A DNA stretch of 64,000 bases from Allodiplogaster sudhausi (taxonomy: Eukaryota; Nematoda; Chromadorea; Rhabditida; Diplogasteridae): assembly GCA_945643635.1 (NCBI GenBank), contig CALZFC010000042.1, forward strand, positions 909,501-973,500. The letters run 5' to 3'. The position numbers and the translations under genes were made by a program. Below the pieces are notes generated by a model that did not search any database, was not told the origin of the DNA, and saw nothing but the letters and a program-made list of their open reading frames with translations. Each line of letters starts with the position of its first letter. The stretch's first letter is position 1. Shown here piece by piece: positions 1-9,887 of this stretch.

Positions 1-773
1 CGTCTCTTGAATGACGTGAGCGAAGAAGGCGGCCACATCTCGCTTCTGGATCACGTCGCGAGGGTAGGCCTGGAATGAGGCAGATGATAGGAAAACGTAT
101 TCTTCCAAAAACTAACGGACATGAAGATTACATTTTGAAATGATAATGAGAAGTTAATGGACTACTTGGTGATATCTTCATCACACTAACATACCAATAT
201 CCATTTCTATGTCTTTTCTCTCCTTCTCGTTCTCTCCTCTCTTTTTATCTACATCTCTCATTTGTATCTCTCATTTCGTGCTCTTTTCTACCTTTGATGG
301 CGCTTCAGCTCCAAACTCGGGAAAGTAGCGAGCTGCAATGATGAATGCCTCGTACGAGTATGGCAGACACTCATGCGGACCGAGACCAAGGTTCGCTTTA
401 GGGAAGAGGTCCTGGAACGAAGATTACGGTAGATTTATTGTTTCTTCTTCTATTAATCAAAATGGATTGTACGGAATATCCTCCTGACCAGGAACATGTC
501 TCGAGTGAACCAGCTCTCGAGATTAGTCTTGGGCAGATGATTGGGGTCGCGCGCGATCTCGCACGGTTCCTCAGGCCGCTTGCCCAGGCGCGCGGGGGCC
601 GGGCACTCGGTGACGTCATCGTCGTCTTCGTCCCTCAGGCGGCGCGTGACGTCATCCTGCTGGCCAGCTTCAGCTCTCGCGCGAGGCTTCGCAGCGAAGG
701 AAGAGGAGAGCAGGCAGGCGAGGAAGAGAACGAGGAATGGCAGTCGTGAATACTCTGCAATCGGCACCGTCAT
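1..773 (-). CDS. Secreted GH19 (class I) chitinase, 5' part
   Basis: Three exons read on the minus strand: 773-489, 411-292 and 69 to the window edge; all junctions are phase 0. The start at 773 gives a signal peptide (PFLVLFLACLLSSSFA core), then an acidic, arginine-rich spacer and the start of the catalytic domain. The domain reads LPYSYEAFIIAARYFPEFG and, in the third exon, DVAAFFAHVIQET. This is the GH19 pattern with the first catalytic Glu in the H..QET segment; GH19 enzymes hydrolyse beta-1,4 GlcNAc bonds of chitin. About 158 residues are visible; the rest, including the second acidic residue, lies left of the window. An in-frame ATG 25 codons upstream would bury the signal peptide, so 773 is preferred. 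Family call is strong; role (cuticle, egg shell, digestion) is inference. Confidence 0.85.
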
Positions 774-1635
774 CAAATAGTTATGTAAATGCTTTTCTAT
801 TTGTTTCCCTTCTCTGAGACAATTACAAACATATGTATGTATATACAAACATCTTGGAAATATTCTATCTCGTAAGCATATGTAGATAAATTTTTTTCCT
901 CTAATTGAAAGCTGTCTTTAAAATTGTGGCAGTTAAAAGTCAACCTCTAAGAGACGGGGGAAACTATTTATGATCGTGTTAAGCTGCCACTACAGTTAAC
1001 GTAGCAGAAAAATAACTACACATTTCATTATTAGTAAACGTAGACAATTTAAAACAAGGCTGATAAAAGTGAATCTCAACAAACCCAATCTCATAAGGAA
1101 GAGCGGGCGGCGGAGGAAGCGAAGCCGGATGCCTTCGAAGCAGAGTGTCAGCTGGGTCTGGACAGTGCATGGCTGAGCTTCTCCCTCTCCCCTTAGGCCA
1201 CTCCCGCGCGCGCCCCTCTTCTCGGCTCATTCCTGATCGCACTCTCTCCTCTCACTGTCTGTATCTCTCGATCTATCGTTCACTCTCTTCTTTCTCTCTC
1301 CCCTCTCCATCTCTCCCTCCTCTCTCCGACCCTGATTCTTTGTTCCTTTCTTTCCTTTCTAGTCATCGAGGGTGGGCACATAAGAGACTGTCTCAAACTC
1401 CCTGCCCTTCCTCTCCTTACATTCTCCCTCAAACATTCTCCCACTTCGCCAACAATAGCATGTGTTTTCTCAGTGTTCTCTTGTTCAGTCTCTCAATATT
1501 TGCAATTTCCTCTCCGTCTATCCCTCACAGTGATTCTTTGCTTTTCTCTTTCTCTCTGTCTGCATCCTCTCATTCCTTACACCTTCGTCTTCAATGATCC
1601 AATGCATCCCTTTCTCTCTCTCTCTCTCCTCCTCT

Positions 1636-1680
<45 letters not shown>

Positions 1681-2247
1681 CTTCCTGCTTCGATGTTGAT
1701 ATCTCTTGGCCGTCAAACTAACAATCCAGTTGCATATGCCTTGTGAATCATTCATTGGTTTCCTACACTTCAATCCATTTAAATGAATGGTGTCATTTAA
1801 TGCAGACATATTCATTACACTGCAGATATGTGCTTTATTTAAAATACAAAGTACTTTATTATTAAGATGCTTGTGGCAGGCAACTGTTTCTTAGTCAGCG
1901 TTGGTTCTGGCGAATCTTCTCGGCGTCAAGAACAAATTCACTTTTGACTTATGCTTTATTGACAAGATCAAGCGTGCCTTGTACGAAAATGCAATTTCAA
2001 AATATTTTATTTTATTTCCGAAAGTAGTTCCCCAAAACGAATAGTGTAGTGTCAAGTATGGAAATGTGTAGCATTAAGTTAAAGAAAACAATAATAATAA
2101 TTATCGCAGCGCTCTATTAAATAGTTCTCTCACTTTCTTCTTCTGTCACCTTTCCGTAGTTCTGCATTATTTCAAAAGTTGTTCTATGATTTGATCTTCA
2201 GAATCAGCCTCCTCTCTAATAATGAGCTGGTGATTTGTGATTGACTT
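774..2247. other. Intergenic spacer with CT-rich tract
   Basis: No exon could be supported. About 1180-1700 is strongly pyrimidine-rich, with a pure CT microsatellite near 1610-1675. Open frames here come from the low-complexity tract. The remainder is AT-rich. Confidence 0.5.
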
Positions 2248-5200
2248 CTACTCCTTCCGCTCGCGCCGCTTCCACTGCCGAGTAATGTTCGTCATCAAGA
2301 TGTTCATGAAGAAAGACGTCAATTCTGTTAGAAATCTCCTAAAAAAAATCCAACATTTTCCTTGAAACGCTGATTATAAATATGTGAGTTAGAGAAATTG
2401 AAGAAGAAAAAAGATTGGATGAGAAGAGTGACTGAAAATGAGAGAGAAAGATAAGAGAGAACGATGGAAACGAAACAAGAAAGAAGAAGAGACAGTGAGA
2501 GAGAGATAGACAGAGAGAGAGAGAGAGGGAGAGAGAGAGAGGGACCAACTTGACGGCTGGCGCCATCTCTGCGTGCTTTCTTGATTATCTGCCAGAGTTC
2601 CTGGCGTTCTCGATTGTTCTGAGGGGGGGGGGAGTTCATATTACAAAAATTGTGTGATAGAAAAAGAGAAATGTACAGTACGAGGTCACCGTGTAACTGC
2701 CGCGCATTCAATCTTGGTCAAAGTCGCGCTGACTAGTCGACGATGTTCAATGTAAGCGTTCAGCGCTGGATGTTCTATCGTCGAGCTGTTCTGATGTTAG
2801 AATGAAAGCTGCTGTTGCCGCAAAATGACTGGTCCTTTCGAGAATCGAACCTGGTCAACATACTCAGAAAGCCACAATGGAACCAAGCAGCCACCCGGAC
2901 TCGATGTCTTTGCAGAGGACAAGCGCATACATACTTATAGAGACTATCGCAGATTCTTCGTCGTATGATCGACGATCTATCATCTAACATTAAGCAGAAC
3001 ATCTAGAGCATGGTTTCATCTTGTTCTTTAAAAAAAATGTGTATTGTTTATTTATTTTTTGGAATATCATATGATGTACTCATTTTCCTATAAAATTCCA
3101 GCGTAAGATGGCTTTTATGCTGTTCCCCCCGCCAGCAAGTGGTCGCCATCCGAATCTTCCTTATCAGAGGCAGCATCATGTTGCTCTTTGTCTCCTGAAT
3201 GAGACTCTGTTCGAAAGGCGGTACCGGCTTAGACCGGCCGATGTTGATTCTCTCGTGGGTCTACTCGGACAACACATCAACAGGAATATGCAGGGAGAGT
3301 GGACTATAACTCCAGATAATCAAGTAAGATAGAATGGATATGATAGCAATTAAGATTAAACGGGGCGGGGGAATAACGGTAAAAAATCTAGATTCGTCTT
3401 GGTCTCCGCTACCTTCTCTCCAACGCTCCCTTCATTGTTCTGAGTGATGTTTTCGGTCTGTGCGAAATAACCGCGTTCAACTGCTTGTGGCGTTTTCTGA
3501 AGGGCATTCTCTCCCTTCGTGATCGTTACATTCAGTTTCCCGTGACATCTCTCGCATACTGCCAAGGAGCTGCAGACGGATTCAACCGTAGAGGAATATT
3601 TAGCAGTAATATCTAGCACTACAGTTAAGGGAGTGAAACTATTCTGCTTCTTTTAGATGTTGTTGGCATCATCGACGGGTCTCTCATCCGCATTCGCTCC
3701 CCGAGGACCGCGGCCGGCCAGTTCCGCTGCCGAAAGGGCTTCCCGGCCATAAATCTGCTGCTGGTGGTGGATGCTTACGGAAGAGTCGTCTTTGCGAATG
3801 CTAATTGGCCAGGAAGTGCGCACGACTCCTTCATACTGCGACATTCTGGGTTTGGACAAGCCATTACTGCTGGTCAGATCCCGCAGGGGTTTGTCATCCT
3901 CGGTGGCAAGGGTTTTGCCAACGGAGCCCACATCGTCACTCCCCTGCGGAATCCCCAGTCGCAACAGGAGATCGACTTTAACATCGCCCACAGGAAGACA
4001 AGGGTTCATGTCGAGCAAGTAATTGGTATTCTTAAGAAGCGGTTTTCAATCCTACAGTCTGAGATTCGAATGATGCCGAAGGAAGCGGCTAAAGTCATCA
4101 TGGCTTGTTGTGTCCTGCACAACTACATAATCGAGCACCGCACAGGTGGATGCCCTCTTGCTCCTAATCGAATGGCAGTGATGCCACATCCCCCCAATGG
4201 TGCTGACCCACGAGCCTTCATGGTAGCAAACATCTAAATTAATAGATGTTTATTCTTTTCTTTCTGTTTCGACATTTTCTCTTACCGAAACTTCAATATG
4301 ACTCTTTATCTGCTAGTTCTTTATTCGCAAATTATTAACTGACGCGATGTAATAAAGAAACGTAGACACATACCGTAATATTGACAACAACTAACCATTT
4401 AAATTATAATTTCGGTAAAATAAAATGGTATTATGGAGTAATCTGTTTCTAATTTAAAGTCTCTTTAATCTATTTCTATTTAAGGGAAATCTGTATATTT
4501 TAATAGAAAACATTAGACAACAAGGTTACAATCAGAGCTCATCCGATAGAGACAAAATGGTCGGCGCACTTGGGCCAGGGATCTCGTCATCGTTGTTGTC
4601 GTTGCCGTCATCGTACGCGTAGTAGGTGCGGGCGGCGAAACCACTTCCATTCGCCTGCGCGATCAGCGCCTGCGTGCTGCGCACCAGAGCGCAGACAGCG
4701 GAGCACATCTCGATCTTGCTTCCTATAATAAGTAAACTCACAAACAAAAATGAAATATCAAAACAGCTTTTAAAAAGCAATTTATTTACACGTGTTACAT
4801 AACTATGCTAGACTACGCACTGTTACATTGAACAATCAACTACCTCAGGACGACCGACTTCTCGCTTAGGCAGCTTGAACGACTCCTCGCTCATCCTTCT
4901 TTTCAACGGGACTTTCATCTGACTCTAAAAAATAAAATCGTTGAAAAATAATAACAGTCTCGTTACAACAATGAATAGAAATGCTAAATGAAGCGAGAAC
5001 TTACTGGAGTCAGACTCGACTCGTTTCCATTTGCTGGTGACACTCCAGCGAACGCTGGAGTGTCACCGTAGACAGCCGCGAACATCCCGCCGATATCAGC
5101 TGCTTCCTCTTCCTCCACTTCGATGGCAGCCTCCTCTTCCCGATCGATACCACCCCCTGTAGTGTTTGCGTACCTGAAATAACTCAAACTTTAAATAAAT

Positions 5201-6755
5201 CATGCTTGAAATAAAGCATTCCAACATAAACAAGAAGCATACAAGAAAACATCAAGCATAGAAACACAAAGTATACTCAAAGCAAACCTCGCCCGTCTTG
5301 CGCACTTGTTCCTCGCGAAGTTCTTGGCTTCGGTGATGATCTTGCGGACTTGGTGGTCCGTGAACTTGCGACTGGAAGTTGAGTGTACAGCCTTTCCCAC
5401 TTTAACAGTTCACAAACAATAATAACTGACTCGAATTTTAGCTCGGCGAGGGCGAGTACCTCCTTCATGGCCTGCCTCCGTCGATTATTCGCCTCCGGCT
5501 CCCGAGACGAATTGTGGTCGAGCAGTTGCTCGCGTCGGCTGAGCACGAGCTCAACGATGAACATCTTCTGCTCTCTGGTCACCTGGGCAGCCATACCTGG
5601 AAACTGCATCATAACTCCAAACTATATCGAACGAAACGAAGAAACTAACACTATCAAAGAAAAAATGGCAATAAACAAAGAAAAAGCAGCTTCAAATTCA
5701 GGTGCCATAAGGCGTCAAATTGCACCGCTTGGAATTATTCGAGAAAACCACTAGCTAGCTTTCTGCAAAAAAATGCACGCTACATTTTTGGATGCATATA
5801 TTTTCGTATATTTTAATTATAAGCGGGAATTAATTTGTAAAACCTTCTCAATAAAAAGTTCTCCATGCAACTTTGTGTACAACTGTTAAAAGATTTGCCA
5901 AAATGTGCATCGTTGACGTAGCGGTGAGCTTATTTGTCGAGTAAGATCGACGACGGGCGAGAGAGAAGCTTTAACGTGAGACAGTGAAGAGAACCAGACA
6001 AACATGCCCTCGACGCTACTGTCTAACTCTCTTACTGTTCTACACTATTTCTCTAGCGACGAACTTTCAACGCTGCGTTCATCTTTTTTTCGCTTGCACT
6101 GGAGTTGAACGCTTGTTTTTGGATGGACGATCTTCTGTGCTTAAGCATAGCGAAGTTCGTCGATCTTTCTCTTCAGCGTTCAACTTTTGGTGGTGCAGCT
6201 GTCGCTCATCTTTGCTAAGATTGAATGCGCGGCTGATCTCTTCGGACATCTACCAATAAAAGTTATAACGATCACAATGAGTCATGGAATGCGCCAGTGA
6301 TGTCATGTAATCCATAATGGACAAGCCTCCAGCAACCTTGAGCATCCGTCCGAATGGAGGATCGTAACGGTGAAGCCGGCGTCGGCGATAAGGACGCGGT
6401 GTCATGGCGCATTTGGAAGAAGCAGCGGTGGCCGTGGTGGGAGACGAGGAGGGGGAATACGTAGAGGGAGGGGAAGAAGCGACGTCTTCCTCACTGGGGA
6501 ACACCTCAAAATCATCTGTTAGGAAGCTGACACTCAAGAGAAATTCTTTGAAATAGTGCAAAAAAAGGCAAGAAAAAGTGGATCTTGAACTTTCACATTG
6601 AGAAAATGCTTTTGGACAAATATTCAACAAAAATTCTTTGATGAATTGGGTAGAGATTTAGAACCGTGGCCATAGTTGTACTCATTACAGCTTGCGGACT
6701 CTCTTCAATGGAAGTGTCCACCAGAGAATACAAAGCAAGAAGATGAAGACAATAT
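2248..6755 (-). CDS. Uncharacterised single-pass membrane protein, C-terminal exons; intron carries a transposon
   Basis: Four exons fit by phase: 6755-6689, 6526-6337, 2618-2546 and 2324-2248 (stop). The first encodes a hydrophobic helix (IVFIFLLCILWW) followed by the basic stop-transfer KRVRK. Next comes an acidic then Ser/Pro-rich stretch, a basic run (RPYRRRRLHRY), a charged helix (RERQELWQIIKKARRDG) and a C-terminus ending KRRERKE. The product looks like a type I membrane protein with a cytoplasmic tail. The 3.7-kb third intron contains the whole Harbinger element; without it the intron would be about 190 bp, normal for this region. Upstream exons were not found: a possible exon near 6930-7010 does not match in phase. 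Alternatively the 6526 exon reads on to a stop at about 6250, making the two small exons a separate gene. Family not recognised. Confidence 0.45.
2700..2715 (+). repeat. Left terminal inverted repeat of the Harbinger element
   Basis: CCGCGCATTCAATCTT, exact inverse of 6217-6232, with CTG immediately outside. Confidence 0.88.
3108..4237 (+). CDS. HARBI1-like PIF/Harbinger DDE transposase with one altered catalytic residue
   Basis: Three exons (3108-3323, 3392-3605, 3657-4237) join in phase to 336 residues, the usual length. The N-terminal helical part (FERRYRL, then LRYLLSNAPFIVLSDVFGL) is followed by the DDE nuclease. It has the first Asp in VVGIIDGSLI, the NWPGSAHDS segment, TPLRNP, the Glu in RVHVEQVIGILKKRF and the ACCVLHNY block. 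Where the family has LGDSGY, with the second catalytic Asp, this copy reads LGGKGF. Aspartate is therefore replaced by glycine, explicable by one base change (GAC to GGC). The frame is otherwise intact, so the enzyme is probably recently inactivated, or the copy is maintained for another role. In this superfamily the transposase is brought to the termini and nucleus by the Myb-like partner. Confidence 0.88.
4532..5612 (-). CDS. Harbinger Myb/SANT-like (trihelix) DNA-binding partner protein
   Basis: Minus-strand exons about 5612-5420, 5370-5282, 5173-5005, 4924-4850 and 4722-4532. The N-terminal part (TREQKMFIVELVLSRREQLL, then RKFTDHQVRKIITEAKNFARNKCARRAR) ends in YANTTGGG. That TGGG tail after a basic helix is the hallmark of the Myb/SANT-like domain of Harbinger accessory proteins. 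An acidic linker with EEEEAAD, a basic motif (PLKRRMSEESFKLPKR) and an acidic C-terminus follow. In known elements this protein binds the terminal repeats and recruits the transposase. The first intron and the fourth donor are not fixed; a GTCGTC donor near 4851 keeps frame. Confidence 0.72.
6217..6232 (-). repeat. Right terminal inverted repeat of the Harbinger element
   Basis: Exact inverse of 2700-2715, followed by CTG. Confidence 0.88.
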
Positions 6756-7731
6756 CTAAAACGAGTTGTTCTCCTGTCACGAATGCCGGGTTGTGAAATT
6801 TACATACTTTACTGTGTAATTATCCTTATAAAACATAAATAAATTCATTTAAAAATAACTTTTTTCTAAGATGAGATTTATTTAATATAAAATTAGACTC
6901 CTAGAATGCAGATTGAACCTTATTGGTATTGTCATTGGAGATATGGCAGAATGTCCATGCCGTGAGAAGCAGTTCAGGATCGCGTTTCCATTCGAGACAA
7001 GACGTTGTTAGTTAGCAATCGGAAAATGGACGGAAAGTATAATAAATATATAAAAAAAGCAAGAAATGTGAAGAAACGGGAGTAAAGTATGGAAATTGTA
7101 GTAGGCATTAGCAGAGATGAAGCAGCGGCCTCTCGCTTGTCCACTTTCTATGCATGGGCTCTCTCTCATTGTCAGCTGACCTCGATTGGCGCAGAATATC
7201 CTAGCCTTTCTCATCTATGCACACAATCATACTCGGATCAACGAGTCGATTAAAGACCGACTTTTTTTCTCTATATGTTCGCTTCCTCTCACTCGCTCAC
7301 TCACTCGCTCTCTCTTTTCTCGCTCTCACTCTCTATTTCTCTTACATCTCTTTCCCTTTCTTTGCTATATCCTCCCATGAGAAAAGGTTCCTTTAAGTAT
7401 GATGTAACTATACAACGATCTTCACACTTTATCGGATCTCGAAAGTCGTCAGTCACTCAAGTCATTTTGCTCGAAAGGATAGTCTTTATGAAGATGGACG
7501 TACAAATTTTCAGTTTAATCACTAAATACCTGCAAACACTGACTAGATTCTTATCGTTATTTTAGAAACAATTGGGTCATTAAATGAGATCAATAGTAAC
7601 TCGTCGAGATTGGTAAACAAGAATAAAATAAAACACAAGTTGCACAATGTCATGAAGCCTCTCCGATGTGCAATTTTAAGCAAGGCGTCTGAAATTCTCT
7701 CTTTTTATAATCATACATTTGTGATTTGGGA
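6756..7731. other. Spacer between the membrane-protein exons and the peptide gene
   Basis: AT-rich with a CT-rich stretch at about 7260-7370. A short exon-like frame on the minus strand at 6930-7010 (EWKRDPELLLTAWTF) ends at a GTTCAA donor. It lacks an acceptor and does not join in phase with the 6755 exon, so it is not called. Confidence 0.4.
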
Positions 7732-8076
7732 GATTGAAGAGAGTGTGAGGGGTACTGTAGGGAGTTGAAGAGAGTGTGAGGGGTACTGTAGGGAGTTGAA
7801 GAGAGTGTGAGGGGTACTGTAGGGAGTTGAAGAGAGTGTGAGGGGTACTGTAGGGAGTTGAAGAGAGTGTGAGGGGTACTGTAGGGAGTTGAAGAGAGTG
7901 TGAGGGGTACTGTAGGGAGTTGAAGAGAGTGTGAGGGGTACTGTAGGGAGTTGAAGAGAGTGTGAGGGGTACTGTAGGGAGTTGAAGAGAGTGTGAGGGG
8001 TACTGTAGGGAGTTGAAGAGAGTGTGAGGGGTACTGTAGGGAGTTGAAGAGAGTGTGAGGGGTACTGTAGGGAGTT
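7732..8076 (-). repeat. 31-bp minisatellite, 11 near-identical copies
   Basis: Eleven tandem units containing GTGAGGGGTACTGTAG, essentially identical to each other. The array starts 46 bp past the stop codon of the calcitonin-type gene, so it probably lies in that gene's 3' UTR. All three minus-strand frames are open through it because the unit has no stop and is not a multiple of 3. The resulting long open frame is a by-product. Confidence 0.95.
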
Positions 8077-8121
8077 GGTGTAGCTGACGACGATATGTCA
8101 ATTGTCGAGTACGCTTCTTTC

Positions 8122-8749
8122 CTATCGACGGCCGGGGCCAGCGAAGCTCGAGAATTTGCTAGCCTTAAGGTATATTTTGATTCATTTGGAGAAAGATCAT
8201 TCATTATCATTTTACTTTATTTTACACTTTGTGGTTATATCCAAGTCCAAAAAAATATGAAAGACGAGATTTAGACAATCAAATGCGTCCCGGGAAATCT
8301 AAACGCCTAGTTTTCAAAATCAAAGAGTTTTATAACTTATTGCGAGATACATAGATAACTCTTTTTCTAATGTTTTTTAATGAGTCCAAACCTGCTGCTT
8401 GCTGTAGAGGATGTCAGAGAGGTCGCAGCCCTGTGACAGACCAGCGTTAATCAGACACATTCTGCTGCGCTTCATGGGAGGTGGAGCACTGAAGAAATTA
8501 TTATCTTATTTCCAATGTCATTTTTCATAAATATATAAATCGTTGTTGTAGCAAACAAATATTATTTAAAAATGGGTTGATTCATCCTCACACGACGTAG
8601 AAGTATGGTGACACTTCGAGCGAGTCGCCAGTGAAGGGAGCGAGTGCATCGTCCCGATTAAACAGTCGTGCTGAGACCGGCGACATTACGAAAGTGGCCA
8701 TGAGGATTACGGTAGCCGTGAGAAGGACAGAGGACGCACTCGAGGACAT
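8122..8749 (-). CDS. Calcitonin/DH31-type neuropeptide precursor
   Basis: Three exons (8749-8592, 8488-8392, 8163-8122) join in phase to 98 residues ending in TAG. The N-terminus (MSSSASSVLLTATVILMATF, then SPVSA) is a signal peptide. A short propeptide ends in KR at 59-60. The peptide contains CLINAGLSQGC, a disulphide-closed N-terminal ring, then DLSDILYSKQQ, and ends SFAGP-GRR. Gly followed by two Arg is a cleavage and amidation signal, giving a C-terminal Pro-amide as in calcitonins and DH31. GLSQG aligns with the GLSRG of insect DH31, and the ring with protostome calcitonins. It should act through a family B GPCR. The second exon holds most of the hormone and the third its C-terminus. 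Splice donors GTGAGG and GTTTGG fit. Confidence 0.85.
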
Positions 8750-9111
8750 GATCTGCTGGAAAGTGGCTGGTGGCGGGGTTACCTGAGGAGAGAGAGAGAG
8801 AGAGGTAGAGACAGAGGAAGGAAAAGGGAAGAAAAATAGGAAGAAATGAATGTATGTATGCTATGTACATAGATATCCATGATATAGTTTGCGAAAACGC
8901 AAAACAAGTTATTGCAGTAAAGGTACTTTAATGCATGTGTACGTAATTTGCATGTAATAGCAATTTATACATACATATTTCTGGAACAGATTTCTGAAAC
9001 GTACAGTTTCATAGTAAACATTTATATGACAGGTAATAAGATTCTGGAAGTAAAATATACGGCAAAATGTGCAAAACTTCATTCAATTTCTGCGTTCATT
9101 CGCTTTATATC
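8750..9111. other. Upstream region of the peptide gene
   Basis: Holds a short GA run (8785-8805), then AT-rich sequence up to the CACTA-like element. Any promoter of the peptide gene should lie here, but no clear box was identified. Confidence 0.35.
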
Positions 9112-9360
9112 CACACAGAAAACGATGTGACACGGGATGTCACAATTTGATGTCACAATAATGTACCGATTTTACTTCGGTACATATGTGTTCCACCCCA
9201 TGTCACAATTTATGTTCCAAAAAATTGTGACCTCCAGTGAAACAGAAATGTGACGCGCCATGTCACAATTTTCGAGCGGTGGAGGGCAGCGTATCCCAGC
9301 AAAAATGTGACATTGCATGTCACAATTAGGCGGCAGCACATAAATTGTGACATGCTCCCA
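9112..9360 (+). repeat. Left terminal and subterminal repeats of the CACTA-like element
   Basis: Begins CACACAGAAAA and contains about eight ATGTGAC, TGTCACAATT or AATTGTGAC motifs in alternating orientation up to about 9353. Confidence 0.85.
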
Positions 9361-9887
9361 CCGTTAGCTCCGCCCCTTTTGCTCTCCCTCCCCCTTCATC
9401 CATTCTTCGAATTAGTGATTCATTTACTATTATGCATGCCACTGGCATTTAATAACAAGAAGAATTATTCATTAAGTTAGTGAGACCTTCAAAAGATTAC
9501 AGTAACAACTCAACACATTCACAAGGAAACAGTAACAACTAACACACTTACAAGATAACCGCGCCGAGTTAAATGAATTTGGGCTACTTAATCATGATAA
9601 AATTGAGTTACTGGTCATAAAACGACAAGAATTAATACATTCTGTAAAGACTGTTTTTCTTAGAAGGATATGTCTATGTTACCAGTTACTTTCTGAATGA
9701 ATCTTGGAAATAAAAATTCGATAGTTCTAAAATGAAAGAAACGTATAGCATGAAAGCAAGTTAAAAAATGAAACAATCTTTTACTAAGATGAAAGAATGT
9801 TCTCAAGTGAAATAAACTCAAGTAAAAGAAAATTTTCAGATGTAAGAGTCAACAAAAAAATGTGATCTAATGAGATCAGACTGGCCT
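9361..9887. other. Non-coding end of the CACTA-like element
   Basis: AT-rich DNA between the left subterminal repeats and the SAMD3-like stop codon. Probably 3' UTR; no exon seen. Confidence 0.5.

Larger units (their letters stand above)
2700..6232 (+). mobile_element. PIF/Harbinger DNA transposon, 3.5 kb, with termini and CTG target duplication
   Basis: The ends are perfect 16-bp inverted repeats (CCGCGCATTCAATCTT at 2700-2715, its complement at 6217-6232). Each is flanked outside by CTG (2697-2699 and 6233-6235). A 3-bp CWG target duplication is one of the two known PIF/Harbinger types (CWG or TWA). Inside are the two genes typical of the superfamily, in convergent orientation: a DDE transposase (plus) and a Myb/SANT protein (minus). 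AGCGTTCA-type subterminal repeats occur near both ends. Boundaries are seen directly; superfamily assignment rests on both proteins. Confidence 0.88.

Noticed and set aside
1591..1815. Arg/Glu repeat proteins and Ser/Leu repeat proteins in many places
   Set aside because: These are translations of CT/GA microsatellites on either strand, without starts, splice context or family similarity.
2800..2990. tRNA-like B-box word (GGTTCGATTCTC on the minus strand)
   Set aside because: No A box at proper spacing and no cloverleaf stems. It lies in the Harbinger subterminal region.
7732..8076. CRISPR-like array
   Set aside because: Units are contiguous with no unique spacers, in an animal genome.
7650..8210. 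Long minus-strand open frame with a 31-residue repeat (LQYPSHSLQLPTVPLTLSS)
   Set aside because: It is a translation of the 31-bp minisatellite. All three frames are open, and the calcitonin-type reading with a stop at 8122 explains the flanking exon better.
9111..9117. Placing the CACTA-like left end one or two bases either side of 9112
   Set aside because: Only CACACAG at 9112 matches the inverse of the right end and leaves the same TC outside both ends.
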